DNA of 26,790 nt, taken from NCBI GenBank assembly GCA_038241255.1, contig JBBRFW010000049.1, positions 1 through 26,790 of the forward strand, in the 5' to 3' direction. Below the pieces are notes generated by a model. The model made no database searches. It saw only the letters and a program-made list of their open reading frames with translations, and was not told where the DNA came from. The translations under genes and the position numbers were made by a program. Source of the stretch: Schlegelella_A sp038241255. Lineage in GTDB: Bacteria > Pseudomonadota > Gammaproteobacteria > Burkholderiales > Burkholderiaceae_C. Shown here one piece after another: positions 1 to 7,506 of the stretch (its first letter is position 1; each line of letters starts with the position of its first letter).

Positions 1-582
1 GTCGCTCGCCTCGATCACGGCGCCGAGGCGCTTGGCGGTGGCGATCGCCTGCAGGCCGGCGACGCCGACGCCGAGGATGACGACGCGCGCCGCCTTCACC
101 GTGCCGGCGGCCGTCATCAGCATCGGGAAGAAGCGCTGGTAGGTGTCGGCGGCGATCATCACCGCCTTGTAGCCGGCGATGTTGGCCTGGCTCGAGAGCA
201 CGTCCATGCTCTGCGCGCGCGTCGTGCGCGGGGCCGCCTCGAGGGCGAAGCTGGTCAACCCGGCGCCAGCGATGGCGTCGAGGCCGGTGCGGTCGAACGG
301 ATTTAGCATGCCGACGAGGGCAGCGCCCGGCTTCATCAGGCGCAGCTCGTCGGCGTTCGGCGAGCGCACCTTGAGGACGAGGTCGGCGCCGAGCGCGCCG
401 GCGCGGTCGGTGATCTCTGCACCGGCGGCGGCAAACGCTTCGTCGGTGACGCTGGCAGCGACACCGGCACCGGACTCGACGCGAATGGTGTGGCCCAGCG
501 CCTTCAGCTTCTTGGTCGTCTCCGGCGTCGCCGCCACGCGCGACTCGCCGCTGGCCGTCTCGCGCGGCACCCCGATCAGCAT
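1..582 (-). CDS. pntA: NAD(P) transhydrogenase subunit alpha, N-terminal part (partial)
   Basis: The first 194 codons of the proton-translocating NAD(P)+ transhydrogenase alpha subunit, which passes hydride between NADH and NADP+ at the inner membrane. The reading frame is open to the left edge, so the C-terminus and any partner subunit lie outside. The start at 582 has a strong Shine-Dalgarno, GGAGGAG, 8-9 nt upstream (plus-strand positions 591-597). The protein opens MLIGVPRET and has RVAATPE near residue 15, both typical of the alanine dehydrogenase/PntA N-terminal fold. It continues with LVGMLNPFD and SSQANIAGY. Near the edge is the Rossmann glycine motif VILGVGVAGLQAIATAKRLG, which binds NAD. 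No frameshift is visible. Alanine dehydrogenase is the closest alternative, but the RAQSMDVLSSQANIAGYKAV segment favours PntA. Confidence 0.93.
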   Translation of the reverse strand, partial: MLIGVPRETASGESRVAATPETTKKLKALGHTIRVESGAGVAASVTDEAFAAAGAEITDRAGALGADLVLKVRSPNADELRLMKPGAALVGMLNPFDRTGLDAIAGAGLTSFALEAAPRTTRAQSMDVLSSQANIAGYKAVMIAADTYQRFFPMLMTAAGTVKAARVVILGVGVAGLQAIATAKRLGAVIEASD

Positions 583-719
583 GTTCTTCTCTCCTCCGCC
601 CGTCCAAGGGATGGCGCGAGCTTACAAGAAAGAAAACGGCCGATCTCGCGCCCGGTCAGATCGGTTCGGCGCGCACTAGCATTCACCATGGCCGAAAGCG
701 GATGCCCGGCCGATCGCCG

Positions 720-1410
720 ATGACGAACGCGCCGAGCGGCGGCGCGCCCGGCCCGCGCATCCTCATCGTCAAGGACGACTTCCAGATCGCCAGCAACCTG
801 CACACCTTCCTCGCCCTCAAGGGCTTCGACGTCGATGCCGCGTACAGCGGCCCGGCGGGCTGCACCGCTGCAACGTCGATCGTTTCGACGTCGTCCTGCT
901 CGACATCGGCCTGCCCGGCCTGGACGGGCTCACCTTCCTGCAGCGCCTGCGCGGCGAGCTGCGCGCCGCGACGCCCGTGCTGGTGATCTCAGCGCGCAGC
1001 GATCTCGCCGACAAGTTGGCCGGCTTCGCGGAGGGCGCCGACGACTACCTCAAAGCCGTTCGCGCTCGCCGAAGGTCGAGGCCCGGGTGCGGGCGCTGCT
1101 CAACCGCTCGGGCGCGGGCCGCATCGTCGATCCGGTGCTGCGCTTCGGCACGCTCGAGCTTGACCGCGAGCGCGGCGAAGCGCGCGTCGCCGGCGCGCAG
1201 GTGCGGCTGACGCCGAAGGCGGCGCTGCTCCTGGAGCTGCTGCTGCGCAAGCCCGGCCCGCTGGTGCGGCGCGCCGACATCGAGGCGACGCTCTGGCCCG
1301 ACGCCTCGCCCCAGGCACGATGCGCTGCGCAGCCAGATCCACTCGCTGCGCAAGTCGCTCGCCGAGCACGGCTTCGATGGCCTCGGACAGTCCACGGCGT
1401 CGGTACGGCG
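720..1410 (+). pseudogene. OmpR/PhoB-type response regulator, multiply frameshifted remnant
   Basis: A two-component response regulator readable only by changing frame at least five times. The pieces are: RILIVKDDFQIASNL to about 860; FDVVLLDIGLPGLDGLTFL through GADDYL to about 1051; KPFALAE at 1053-1073; VEARVRALLNRSG through the wing-helix segment LTPKAALLLELLLRKPGPLV to about 1310; LRSQIHSLRKSLAEHGF at 1325-1380; and TVHGVG at 1390-1404. Together they cover a whole receiver domain (phospho-acceptor Asp in LLDIGLPG, Lys before PF) and a winged-helix DNA-binding domain. The acidic-pocket Glu normally found in IVEDD is Lys here (IVKDD). An alternative in-frame ATG lies at 702. Its position before PAP2 and glycosyltransferase genes suggests it once controlled envelope modification. 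The long open frame at 835-1677 is a mosaic of frames, not one protein. Local sequence error is possible, but roughly 24 kb of neighbouring sequence shows no such damage. Confidence 0.8.
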
Positions 1411-1425
1411 GCGAGCATCCCGCCG

Positions 1426-1610
1426 TGTGGGCGCTCGAGCTGCTGCTTCGCCCTCGGCACCGCCCTCGGCGCATACGCGCAGTCGCGCTCGTCGTCGCTG
1501 TCGGTCGGCGTGCTGCCGCGCGGCGTGACGAGCGGCTGGAAGAAAGCCTTCTGGCTCCGCTCGACGTCATCGGAGGGCAAGGGCTCGCGTCGGCCGCGCC
1601 GTCGGTTGCG
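1426..1610 (+). pseudogene. Possible remnant of a sensor histidine kinase N-terminus
   Basis: Between the response-regulator remnant and the PAP2 remnant lie short stretches that resemble the start of a sensor kinase, spread over several frames. They include LELLLR, a hydrophobic run around LGTALGAYA/AVALVVAV, SVGVL, and then LEESLLAPLDVIGGQGLA, which looks like the beginning of a periplasmic sensor domain. No HAMP, H-box or ATPase motif follows, so any kinase would have lost more than 80 percent of its length. The call rests mainly on position after a response regulator. I see nothing else in 1410-1687. Confidence 0.25.
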
Positions 1611-1687
1611 GGCGGCTCGCCGCCGTCCACTCTTCTTGCACAATCGGCCCCACGGTTTGCAACGAGACGCGTCCTAGTGTCGCCCGC

Positions 1688-2445
1688 ATGAACGATGAGC
1701 CCATCGAGCCCGCAGCGACACCCTCCTGCGGCCCCCGCCGTCGGCCGGCGCCGATGTGGGCCGCTGGGTCGCCCGGCACCTCGTCGTCGTTCCGCTCGCC
1801 CTCGCCTCGCCTGGGTCGTCCAGCACGGCAGCATCGACATCGCGCTGGCGCGGCTCTTTGTCGACGCCAGCGGCCGGCACTTCGCCTGGCGCGACTCGGC
1901 GCTTCTCGACGTCCTTGGGCACCGCGCGGCACGGGGCCTGCCGTTCCGGGTCGGCGCGCTCGGCCCCGTCGCAGGTGCCCCCCGGATTCTCGATGCGCGG
2001 CTTCGCCCGTGGACGCCGCCCCTTGCCACCGGCGCGGCGACGTGCTCGACCCGATCGCCGTCAACCTACTGAAGGGAATGAGCACCGCCATCGCCCGATC
2101 GCCTTGCAGTCGGTCTGCGGCGGCGTCGCTACGCGGCCGAGCAGGCAGGCCCGTTCTGGGCGACGTCGCCGCACAGCGCCGGCCATTGCTCGCCGAGCGG
2201 CCCTGCGGGCGGCGGCCATGCGCTGCTCTCGCTTTATTGCGCCGGCTGGGCCGCCGGGCGACCCGGCTGGCTCTGGCGTGGACTGGCGATCGGCGTCGCC
2301 GCGGTCTCCCCTCTTCAGCGTCGTCCGAATGATGCAGGGCGCCCACTTCGCGAGCGCGACGCTGTGGGCCGCGACCACCGGCTGGACGGTCTGCGCCGCG
2401 CTGTTGATGTCCCTGCCGTGCCGAGCAACGACGCGGGGCAAATGA
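1688..2445 (+). pseudogene. PAP2-superfamily membrane phosphatase, frameshifted and catalytically damaged
   Basis: Remnant of a PAP2-type lipid phosphatase (the fold of LpxE/LpxF and undecaprenyl-pyrophosphate phosphatases), spread over all three frames with at least six switches. Recognisable pieces in order: GRWVARHLVVVPLALA (1759 on); LAWVVQHGSIDIALARLF and FAWRDSALLDVLGH; DPIAVNLLKGMSTA (about 2049-2090); PIALQSVCGGVA; FWATSPHSAGHCSPSGPAGG with ALLSLYCAGWAAGRPGWLW (2130-2300); and VVRMMQGAHFASATLWAA to the stop at 2443-2445. The family motifs are degraded: the PSGH motif reads PSGP, and the Asp expected four residues after the last catalytic His (HxxxD) is Ala in GAHFASA. The end overlaps the next gene's ATG by four bases, so it was probably once the promoter-proximal gene of that operon. 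Confidence 0.78.
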
Positions 2446-4016
2446 CGATGGCCGAGCCGGCGCCGGGCGAGCTCGGCATCGCCCGGCCGCGCATCGCCGG
2501 CGCCGTGGCGGTGTTCGTCTGGCTCGCCTTCGCGATCGGCCTGCACCCGCTCACCCTCCCCGAGGAGGGCCGCTACGTCGGCGTCGCCTGGGAGATGCTG
2601 CGCTCGGGCGACTGGATCGTGCCGACGCAGGACGGGCTGCCCTTCTTTCACAAGCCGCCGCTCTTCTATTGGCTGACCACCCTCTCGATGCAGGTCTTCG
2701 GGCCGAACGCGGCCGCGGCACGTCTGGCGCCGCTGCTCGGCGCGAGCCTGGCGACGCTCGGCTTCCACGCCGTCACGCGGCGGCGCGCCGGCGTGCCGCT
2801 GGCCGACGCGAGCGTGCTGGTGCTTGCGACGCTGCCCTTCTTCTTCGCCGCGGCGCAGTTCGCCAATCTGGACATGCTGGTCGCGGCATTCATCGCTCTG
2901 GCGATCGTCTTCGCCGCCGACGCCGTGCTCGAGCTGAAAGAGGGCCGGCCGCACCGCCGGGCGCTCGTCCTGGCCTGGGGCTGCGCCGCGCTCGGCGTCC
3001 TCGCCAAGGGGTTGATCGGCCTCGTGTTGCCCGGCCTCGTCGTCCTGGCCTGGCTCGTCGTCTCGGGCCAGGCGCGGGCGATCGTGCGCCTGCTCTCTCC
3101 GCTCGGCCTTCTCGTCTTCGTGCTGATCGCCGCGCCATGGTTCGTCGCCGTCCAGCAGGAGCACCCGGGGTTCGCGCGCTACTTCTTCATCTACCAGCAC
3201 TTCGAGCGCTTCACCGCGAGCGGATTCAACAACCCTCAGCCGTGGTGGTTCTTCCTCGTCGCCGTGCCGCTGCTGACGCTGCCGTGGTCGCTGTGGCTGG
3301 CGCGGGCGCGACTGCGCGCCGGGACCGCCGGCGACGGCGATGACGACCGGCGCGCGTGGCGCTCGCTCATGTGGACATGGCTCGCCGTCGTCATCGTCTT
3401 CTTCTCCGTGCCCGAATCGAAGCCGGTCGGCTACGCCATGCCGGTGCTCTTCCCGCTCTCCTTCCTGATCGGCGAGGCGGCGCTGGCGACGTGGCGAAGC
3501 GGCCGCCAAGGCCGGCGCCGCCTGGTCGCGGCGAGCCTGGTCGGGGCCGTTGCGATCTGCCTTTTCGCCGTGACCTGGATGGCGCTGCGATACGACCGCG
3601 ACAACACCGAGCTCGCGCGCACGCTGCTGGCGCTGCGCGCGCCCGGCGACCCGGTCGTCTTTGTCGATGAGTACTTCTTCGACATTCCGCTGCACGCCCG
3701 CCTCGTCGCACCGGTGCCGGTGATCGCCGACTGGAACGATCCGAAGATCGCCGAGCGCGACAACTGGCGCCGCGAGCTCGCCGAGGCGGCGCCGTTCGCC
3801 GCCGACCGCGGCGCGGCGGTGCTCGTCGACGCGAGCCGCGGCTACTCGCTTCGCTGCGGCAAGGCGCCGCTCTGGGCCGTGGTCAAGCTCAAGGACGAAG
3901 CGCGGCTGGCGGCACAGCCGGACGCGACGCGCGTCTTCGCCGACAACGGCGCCGCTCTCTGGCGCCTCGCGCCTCGGGCGTGCGCCACGGATGCGGCGCC
4001 GGCGCCCGCCTCATGA
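2442..4016 (+). CDS. ArnT-like polyprenyl-phosphate sugar: lipid A glycosyltransferase (GT83/GT39 fold)
   Basis: A 524-residue polytopic inner-membrane glycosyltransferase. Enzymes of this type take a sugar from an undecaprenyl-phosphate carrier on the periplasmic side and put it on lipid A. Residues 27-90 carry the family signature LPEEGRYVGVAWEM, then GDWIVPTQDG and FFHKPPLFYWL; the acidic pair before GRY is the expected catalytic/metal-binding loop between the first two membrane helices. About ten further hydrophobic segments follow, with a soluble periplasmic tail of about 120 residues (VVFVDEYFFDIPLHARL). I chose ATG 2442, whose ATGA overlaps the stop of the PAP2 remnant; ATG 2448 is an alternative. 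The stop overlaps the next start by 4 nt. With the GT2 and deacetylase that follow, it resembles Bordetella LgmB or Francisella FlmK, which transfer glucosamine or galactosamine. The sugar here is inferred, not shown. Confidence 0.9.
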   Translation: MTMAEPAPGELGIARPRIAGAVAVFVWLAFAIGLHPLTLPEEGRYVGVAWEMLRSGDWIVPTQDGLPFFHKPPLFYWLTTLSMQVFGPNAAAARLAPLLGASLATLGFHAVTRRRAGVPLADASVLVLATLPFFFAAAQFANLDMLVAAFIALAIVFAADAVLELKEGRPHRRALVLAWGCAALGVLAKGLIGLVLPGLVVLAWLVVSGQARAIVRLLSPLGLLVFVLIAAPWFVAVQQEHPGFARYFFIYQHFERFTASGFNNPQPWWFFLVAVPLLTLPWSLWLARARLRAGTAGDGDDDRRAWRSLMWTWLAVVIVFFSVPESKPVGYAMPVLFPLSFLIGEAALATWRSGRQGRRRLVAASLVGAVAICLFAVTWMALRYDRDNTELARTLLALRAPGDPVVFVDEYFFDIPLHARLVAPVPVIADWNDPKIAERDNWRRELAEAAPFAADRGAAVLVDASRGYSLRCGKAPLWAVVKLKDEARLAAQPDATRVFADNGAALWRLAPRACATDAAPAPAS

Positions 4017-5017
4017 CGCTGCAGCCGACCGCCGCCGGAGCCGTCGCGTCGTCGTCGCGAGAACAGTCGCCGTCGATCAGCTGCATCCTGCCGGCATTCA
4101 ACGAGGGGCAGAGCCTGCCGGCGCTGCTTACTGAGCTGAGCAACGAACTGCGCCAGCACTTCGAGCGCTGGGAGATCGTCGTCGTCAACGACGGCAGCAG
4201 CGACGACACCGAGATCGCCATCGCGCCGTGGCTGAGCGGACGCGGCGTGCGCTACGTCTCGCTCTCGCGCAATTTCGGCAAGGAGGCGGCGCTCACCGCC
4301 GGCCTCGACCGCGCCATGGGCGACGTCGTCCTGCTGATGGACGCCGACCTGCAGCACCCGCCCGCGCTCATCCCCGACATGCTGCGCGCCTGGCGCGAGG
4401 GCGCCGACATGGTCTACACCGTGCGGGCATCCCGCGGCGGCGAGTCGTTCCTGAAGAAGCTCGGCACGCGCCTGTTCTACCGGATCGTCAATGCCGGCTC
4501 GGCGGTGCCGATCCCCGCCAACGCCGGCGACTTCCGCCTCCTCGACCGCTGCGTCGTCGATGCCCTGAAGAGCCTGCCCGAGCGCAACCGCTTCATGAAG
4601 GGCCTGTACGCGTGGGTCGGCTATCGCACCGTCGCGGTCCCCTACGAACCGAACGAGCGCTTCGCCGGCGACAGCTCGTTCTCGATGCGAGGTCTGTCGC
4701 GGCTCGCGGTCACGGGCGTCACGGCGTTCACCAACGCCCCCTTGCGCCTCTGGAGCGCGGTCGGCGCGACCATCGCCGTCGGCGCGCTGCTCGGCGGCGC
4801 CTGGATCGTCATTGAGCACTACACGATGGGCACCGACGTCGCCGGCTTTGCCACGCTCGCCGTGAGCGCGATGTTCTTCAGCGGCGTGCAGCTGCTCTCG
4901 ATCGGCATCCTCGGCGAATACGTCGGCCGCATCTTCGACGAGGTCAAGCAGCGCCCCGTCTACCTCGTGCGCCACGACAGCGGGCCCAGCGACCAGAGCG
5001 CGGCGGAAGTGCGGTGA
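4013..5017 (+). CDS. Glycosyltransferase family 2, ArnC/dolichol-phosphate-mannose-synthase type
   Basis: A 334-residue GT2 that charges undecaprenyl phosphate with a nucleotide-activated sugar at the cytoplasmic face. The catalytic domain (about 20-240) shows SCILPAFNEG, the nucleotide-binding VVVNDGSSDDT, SRNFGKEAALTAGLD and the metal-binding DAD of LLMDADLQHP (D110, D112). AGDFRLLDR and NRFMKGLYAWVGY are typical of the ArnC/GtrB/DPM group. Two C-terminal membrane helices (about 243-265 and 280-305) end in LGEYVGRIFDEVKQRP, a hallmark of this subgroup. ATG 4013 overlaps the preceding stop by 4 nt and its own stop overlaps the next GTG by 4 nt, so translation is coupled to both neighbours. 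With a ChbG-type deacetylase next, the donor is most likely an N-acetylated hexosamine (as in LgmA/FlmF2) rather than formyl-arabinose; that part is inference. Confidence 0.9.
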   Translation: MTLQPTAAGAVASSSREQSPSISCILPAFNEGQSLPALLTELSNELRQHFERWEIVVVNDGSSDDTEIAIAPWLSGRGVRYVSLSRNFGKEAALTAGLDRAMGDVVLLMDADLQHPPALIPDMLRAWREGADMVYTVRASRGGESFLKKLGTRLFYRIVNAGSAVPIPANAGDFRLLDRCVVDALKSLPERNRFMKGLYAWVGYRTVAVPYEPNERFAGDSSFSMRGLSRLAVTGVTAFTNAPLRLWSAVGATIAVGALLGGAWIVIEHYTMGTDVAGFATLAVSAMFFSGVQLLSIGILGEYVGRIFDEVKQRPVYLVRHDSGPSDQSAAEVR

Positions 5018-5862
5018 GCGTCACACGCGCAGGCGTGCTCGGCGTCTGTGCCGACGACGTCGGCCTCGTCGACGGCGTCGCCGACGCGGTGGTCTCGCTC
5101 GCCGCGCGGGGACGGTTGAGCGCCGCCTCGTGCGTGACCAACGGGCCCGGCTGGCCGCGTGCGGCGGCGGTGCTGGCCGCTGCCGAGGCATCGTTAGAGC
5201 TCGGCCTGCACTTCAACTTGAGCGAGGGCGAGCCGAGGAGCGCCGAGTTGCGCGCGCACTGGCCGACGCTGCCGGGGCTGGCGCGCCTGCTCGTGCTCGC
5301 CCATTTGCGGCGGCTGCCGATCGCCGCCATCGGCGCCGAGTTCCTCGCCCAGGCTGAAGCCTTCACCGGCGGCATCGGCCGCGCGCCGGCGTTCGTCGAC
5401 GGCCACCAGCACGTGCACGCGCTGCCCGGCATTCGCCGGGTCGTTCTCGACGTCATCGCGACCTGGCCCGGGCGGCCGGCGGTGCGCAACACGGGCCGGC
5501 TGCTCGGTCCGGGCGCCGACTTCAAGCGTGCCGTGATCGAGGCCAGCGGCGGCCGCGCGCTGCGGCGCGATCTCGTCGCGCGCGGCATTCCGCACAACCG
5601 CGACCTGCTCGGCGCCTACGACTTCGCCGCCGTCGACTACGGCCGCCTCGTCCGCGGCTGGCTCGCCGAGTCGACACGCGAAGGCAGCCTGCTCTTCTGC
5701 CATCCGTGCACGGCGGCAATCGACGGCGCCGACGATCCGATCGCCGCCGCGCGGCGGCGCGAGGCGACCTATCTCGGCAGCGACGAATTCGCCGCCGACC
5801 TGCGCGCCGCCGGCGTCACGATCGGCGCGCCGTGGGCGAAGCGAAGCTCCAGCGGCGATTGA
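5014..5862 (+). CDS. ChbG/HpnK (YdjC-like) family carbohydrate deacetylase
   Basis: A 282-residue cytoplasmic deacetylase of the YdjC/ChbG family. Metal-ligand motifs are present: the double Asp in CADDVGL (residues 14-15), ELGLHFNLSEG, the His cluster in DGHQHVHALPG (about 130) and LLFCHP (about 230). GTG 5014 overlaps the upstream stop by 4 nt. Family members remove N-acetyl groups from chito-oligosaccharides, from hopanoid glucosamine (HpnK), or from undecaprenyl-phosphate-linked GlcNAc/GalNAc (NaxD in Francisella, LgmC in Bordetella). Its place directly after an ArnC-like GT2 and an ArnT-like transferase favours the NaxD/LgmC role, giving a free amino sugar before transfer to lipid A. The last 47 bp overlap the end of the convergent GtrA gene. 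Confidence 0.88.
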   Translation: MSVTRAGVLGVCADDVGLVDGVADAVVSLAARGRLSAASCVTNGPGWPRAAAVLAAAEASLELGLHFNLSEGEPRSAELRAHWPTLPGLARLLVLAHLRRLPIAAIGAEFLAQAEAFTGGIGRAPAFVDGHQHVHALPGIRRVVLDVIATWPGRPAVRNTGRLLGPGADFKRAVIEASGGRALRRDLVARGIPHNRDLLGAYDFAAVDYGRLVRGWLAESTREGSLLFCHPCTAAIDGADDPIAAARRREATYLGSDEFAADLRAAGVTIGAPWAKRSSSGD

Positions 5863-6202
5863 CCTCGAAGGTAACGATGAGGTTGATCGCGGTCGCGACG
5901 ATCTGCGCCAGGAGATAGTGCAGGCCGATGCGGACGCCGAGGGCGACCAGCGCGAAGCTGAGCACCGCGCCGACCAGCGCCGTGACCTGGAAGCGCAGCC
6001 ACGCGCCGACCGTGGCGCCGGCGCCGCGGAAGGTGAACGCCGAGTTGCCGGCGAAGGCCACCTGCGCCCCGACCCACGCACCGAGCGCGGCAGCGCGCTG
6101 CGGCGCGAGCAGGTCGCCCTCGACGAGGCCGACCAGGATCGCGTAGTGCACCGCCGTGGCGGCCGCGCCGACCGCGGCATACTGGAGAAAGCGCTTGCCC
6201 AC
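5816..6202 (-). CDS. GtrA-family small membrane protein (putative polyprenyl-phosphate-sugar flippase)
   Basis: A 128-residue protein with four predicted membrane helices, roughly residues 5-25, 33-55, 65-88 and 93-112. It has the GtrA hallmarks FLQYAAVGAAATAVHY at the N-terminus, FAGNSAFTFRG before helix 3, and NLIVTFEVNRRWSF at the C-terminus. GtrA-family proteins are thought to flip undecaprenyl-phosphate-linked sugars across the inner membrane. The start is GTG (plus positions 6200-6202) with no clear Shine-Dalgarno. It is transcribed toward the glycosyltransferase operon and its 3' end overlaps the deacetylase gene by 47 bp. Functionally it supplies the translocation step that the operon otherwise lacks, comparable to the proposed role of LgmD in Bordetella. 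Confidence 0.88.
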   Translation of the reverse strand: MGKRFLQYAAVGAAATAVHYAILVGLVEGDLLAPQRAAALGAWVGAQVAFAGNSAFTFRGAGATVGAWLRFQVTALVGAVLSFALVALGVRIGLHYLLAQIVATAINLIVTFEVNRRWSFASPTARRS

Positions 6203-6252
6203 GCGAGCGATTCAACCACGCCGGCGCGGCACCGCGTCCGCCACCCGCCCCG

Positions 6253-7434
6253 ATGAACGCCCCCCGCCTGCAACGCATCGTCGTCGGCCTCTCCGGCGGC
6301 GTCGACTCGGCCGTGACTGCGTGGCTGCTCAAGCGCGCGGGCCACGAGGTGGTCGGCATCTTCATGAAAAACTGGGAAGGGGACGACGACGACGAATACT
6401 GCTCGTCGCGCCAGGACTTCCTCGACGCCGCGAGCGTCGCCGACGTCATCGGCATCGAGATCGAGCACGTCAACTTCGCGGCCGAGTACAAGGACCGCGT
6501 GTTCGCGGAGTTCCTGCGCGAGTACCAGGCCGGCCGCACGCCCAACCCAGACGTGCTGTGCAATGCCGAGATCAAGTTCAAGGCCTTCCTCGACCACGCG
6601 CTGCGGCTCGGCGCCGAGCGCATCGCGACCGGGCACTACGCGCGGGTGCGGGAAGCCCCGCCAGGGCGCCAAGAGCTGCTCAAGGGCCTCGACGCGCAGA
6701 AGGACCAGAGCTATTTCCTGCACCGCCTGAGCCAGGCACAGCTGGCACGCTCGATCTTTCCGGTCGGCGAGCTGGCCAAGACCGAGGTGCGCCGGATCGC
6801 CGCCGAGATTGGCCTGCCAAACGCGAAGAAGAAGGATTCGACCGGCATCTGCTTCATCGGCGAGCGGCCGTTCCGCGAGTTCCTCAACCGCTATCTCGCC
6901 AGCGCGCCCGGGCCGATCGAGGACGATCGTGGCCGAACGATCGGCGAGCACGTTGGCCTGTCGTTCTACACGCTCGGCCAGCGCAAGGGGATCGGCATCG
7001 GCGGCCTCAAGGACCCGGGCGGCACGCGCGCCGGCGGCGAGCACGCGCCTTGGTTCGTCGCTCGAAAGGACCTCGAGCGCAACGTCCTGCAGGTCGTCGC
7101 CGGGCACGACCATCCCTGGCTGATGTCGAGCCGGCTGGTCGGCGGCGACGCGAGCTGGGTCGCCGGCAAGCCGCCGCCGCCGGGCCGCTATGCCGCCAAG
7201 ACGCGCTACCGCCAAGCCGACGCGGCGTGCGAATTGGAGCCCGTCGATACCGACCGGTCGATCGCGCTCGCGTTCGAGCGGCCACAGTGGGCGGTGACAC
7301 CGGGCCAGTCGGCCGTGGTGTACGACGGCGAGGTCTGCCTCGGGGGGGCGGTGATCGCCGCGTCGAATGCCGACCACAGTGCGCCCGCCCGCCACGCCAG
7401 GCGGCGCGAACGATCGCCGATCGTCGCCCGCTGA
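6253..7434 (+). CDS. mnmA: tRNA-specific 2-thiouridylase MnmA
   Basis: A 393-residue enzyme that thiolates uridine-34 at C2 in the tRNAs for Lys, Glu and Gln, using ATP and a persulfide relay. The N-terminal PP-loop SGGVDS is at residues 14-19, followed by GIFMKNWE. The two catalytic cysteines are both present: C103 in TPNPDVLCNAEIKF and C200 in DSTGICFIGER. The tRNA-binding segments KDQSYFL and GLSFYTLGQRKGIGIGG and the C-terminal beta-barrel (PGQSAVVYDGEVCLGG) are intact. The tail after about residue 370 is Arg/Ala-rich and probably disordered. It starts 50 bp from the divergent gtrA-like gene. Confidence 0.97.
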   Translation: MNAPRLQRIVVGLSGGVDSAVTAWLLKRAGHEVVGIFMKNWEGDDDDEYCSSRQDFLDAASVADVIGIEIEHVNFAAEYKDRVFAEFLREYQAGRTPNPDVLCNAEIKFKAFLDHALRLGAERIATGHYARVREAPPGRQELLKGLDAQKDQSYFLHRLSQAQLARSIFPVGELAKTEVRRIAAEIGLPNAKKKDSTGICFIGERPFREFLNRYLASAPGPIEDDRGRTIGEHVGLSFYTLGQRKGIGIGGLKDPGGTRAGGEHAPWFVARKDLERNVLQVVAGHDHPWLMSSRLVGGDASWVAGKPPPPGRYAAKTRYRQADAACELEPVDTDRSIALAFERPQWAVTPGQSAVVYDGEVCLGGAVIAASNADHSAPARHARRRERSPIVAR

Positions 7435-7448
7435 ACCGCCGGGCGGGG

Positions 7449-7477
7449 ATGACAAGCCCTGCGCTTGGCGGTATGTT
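7449..7477 (+). promoter_or_regulatory. Putative sigma-70 promoter for the small exported protein at 7507
   Basis: ATGACA (7449-7454; five of six bases match TTGACA), a 17-nt spacer, then TATGTT (7472-7477; four of six match TATAAT). It sits 30 bp upstream of the ATG at 7507 and just past the mnmA stop, so the small gene probably has its own transcript. Confidence 0.5.
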
Positions 7478-7506
7478 CCGCGCGTCTACGTCACGGCAGA
7501 TCCACC

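Noticed and set aside
835..1677. 280-codon open frame on the plus strand as an intact regulator
   Set aside because: Only about 80 central codons match the winged-helix domain; the two ends are out-of-frame translation of the receiver domain and of what follows.
2061..3695. 544-codon open frame on the minus strand
   Set aside because: Antisense to the ArnT-like gene and the PAP2 remnant; highly charged, no motif.
2442..5862. Classical Arn (aminoarabinose) operon
   Set aside because: There is no ArnA, ArnB, ArnD or Ugd; the deacetylase is ChbG/YdjC-type, not the ArnD polysaccharide-deacetylase type.
5194..7455. 753-codon open frame on the minus strand
   Set aside because: Runs antisense across the deacetylase and mnmA and collides with gtrA; composition is Arg/Ala/Asp-rich with no domain.
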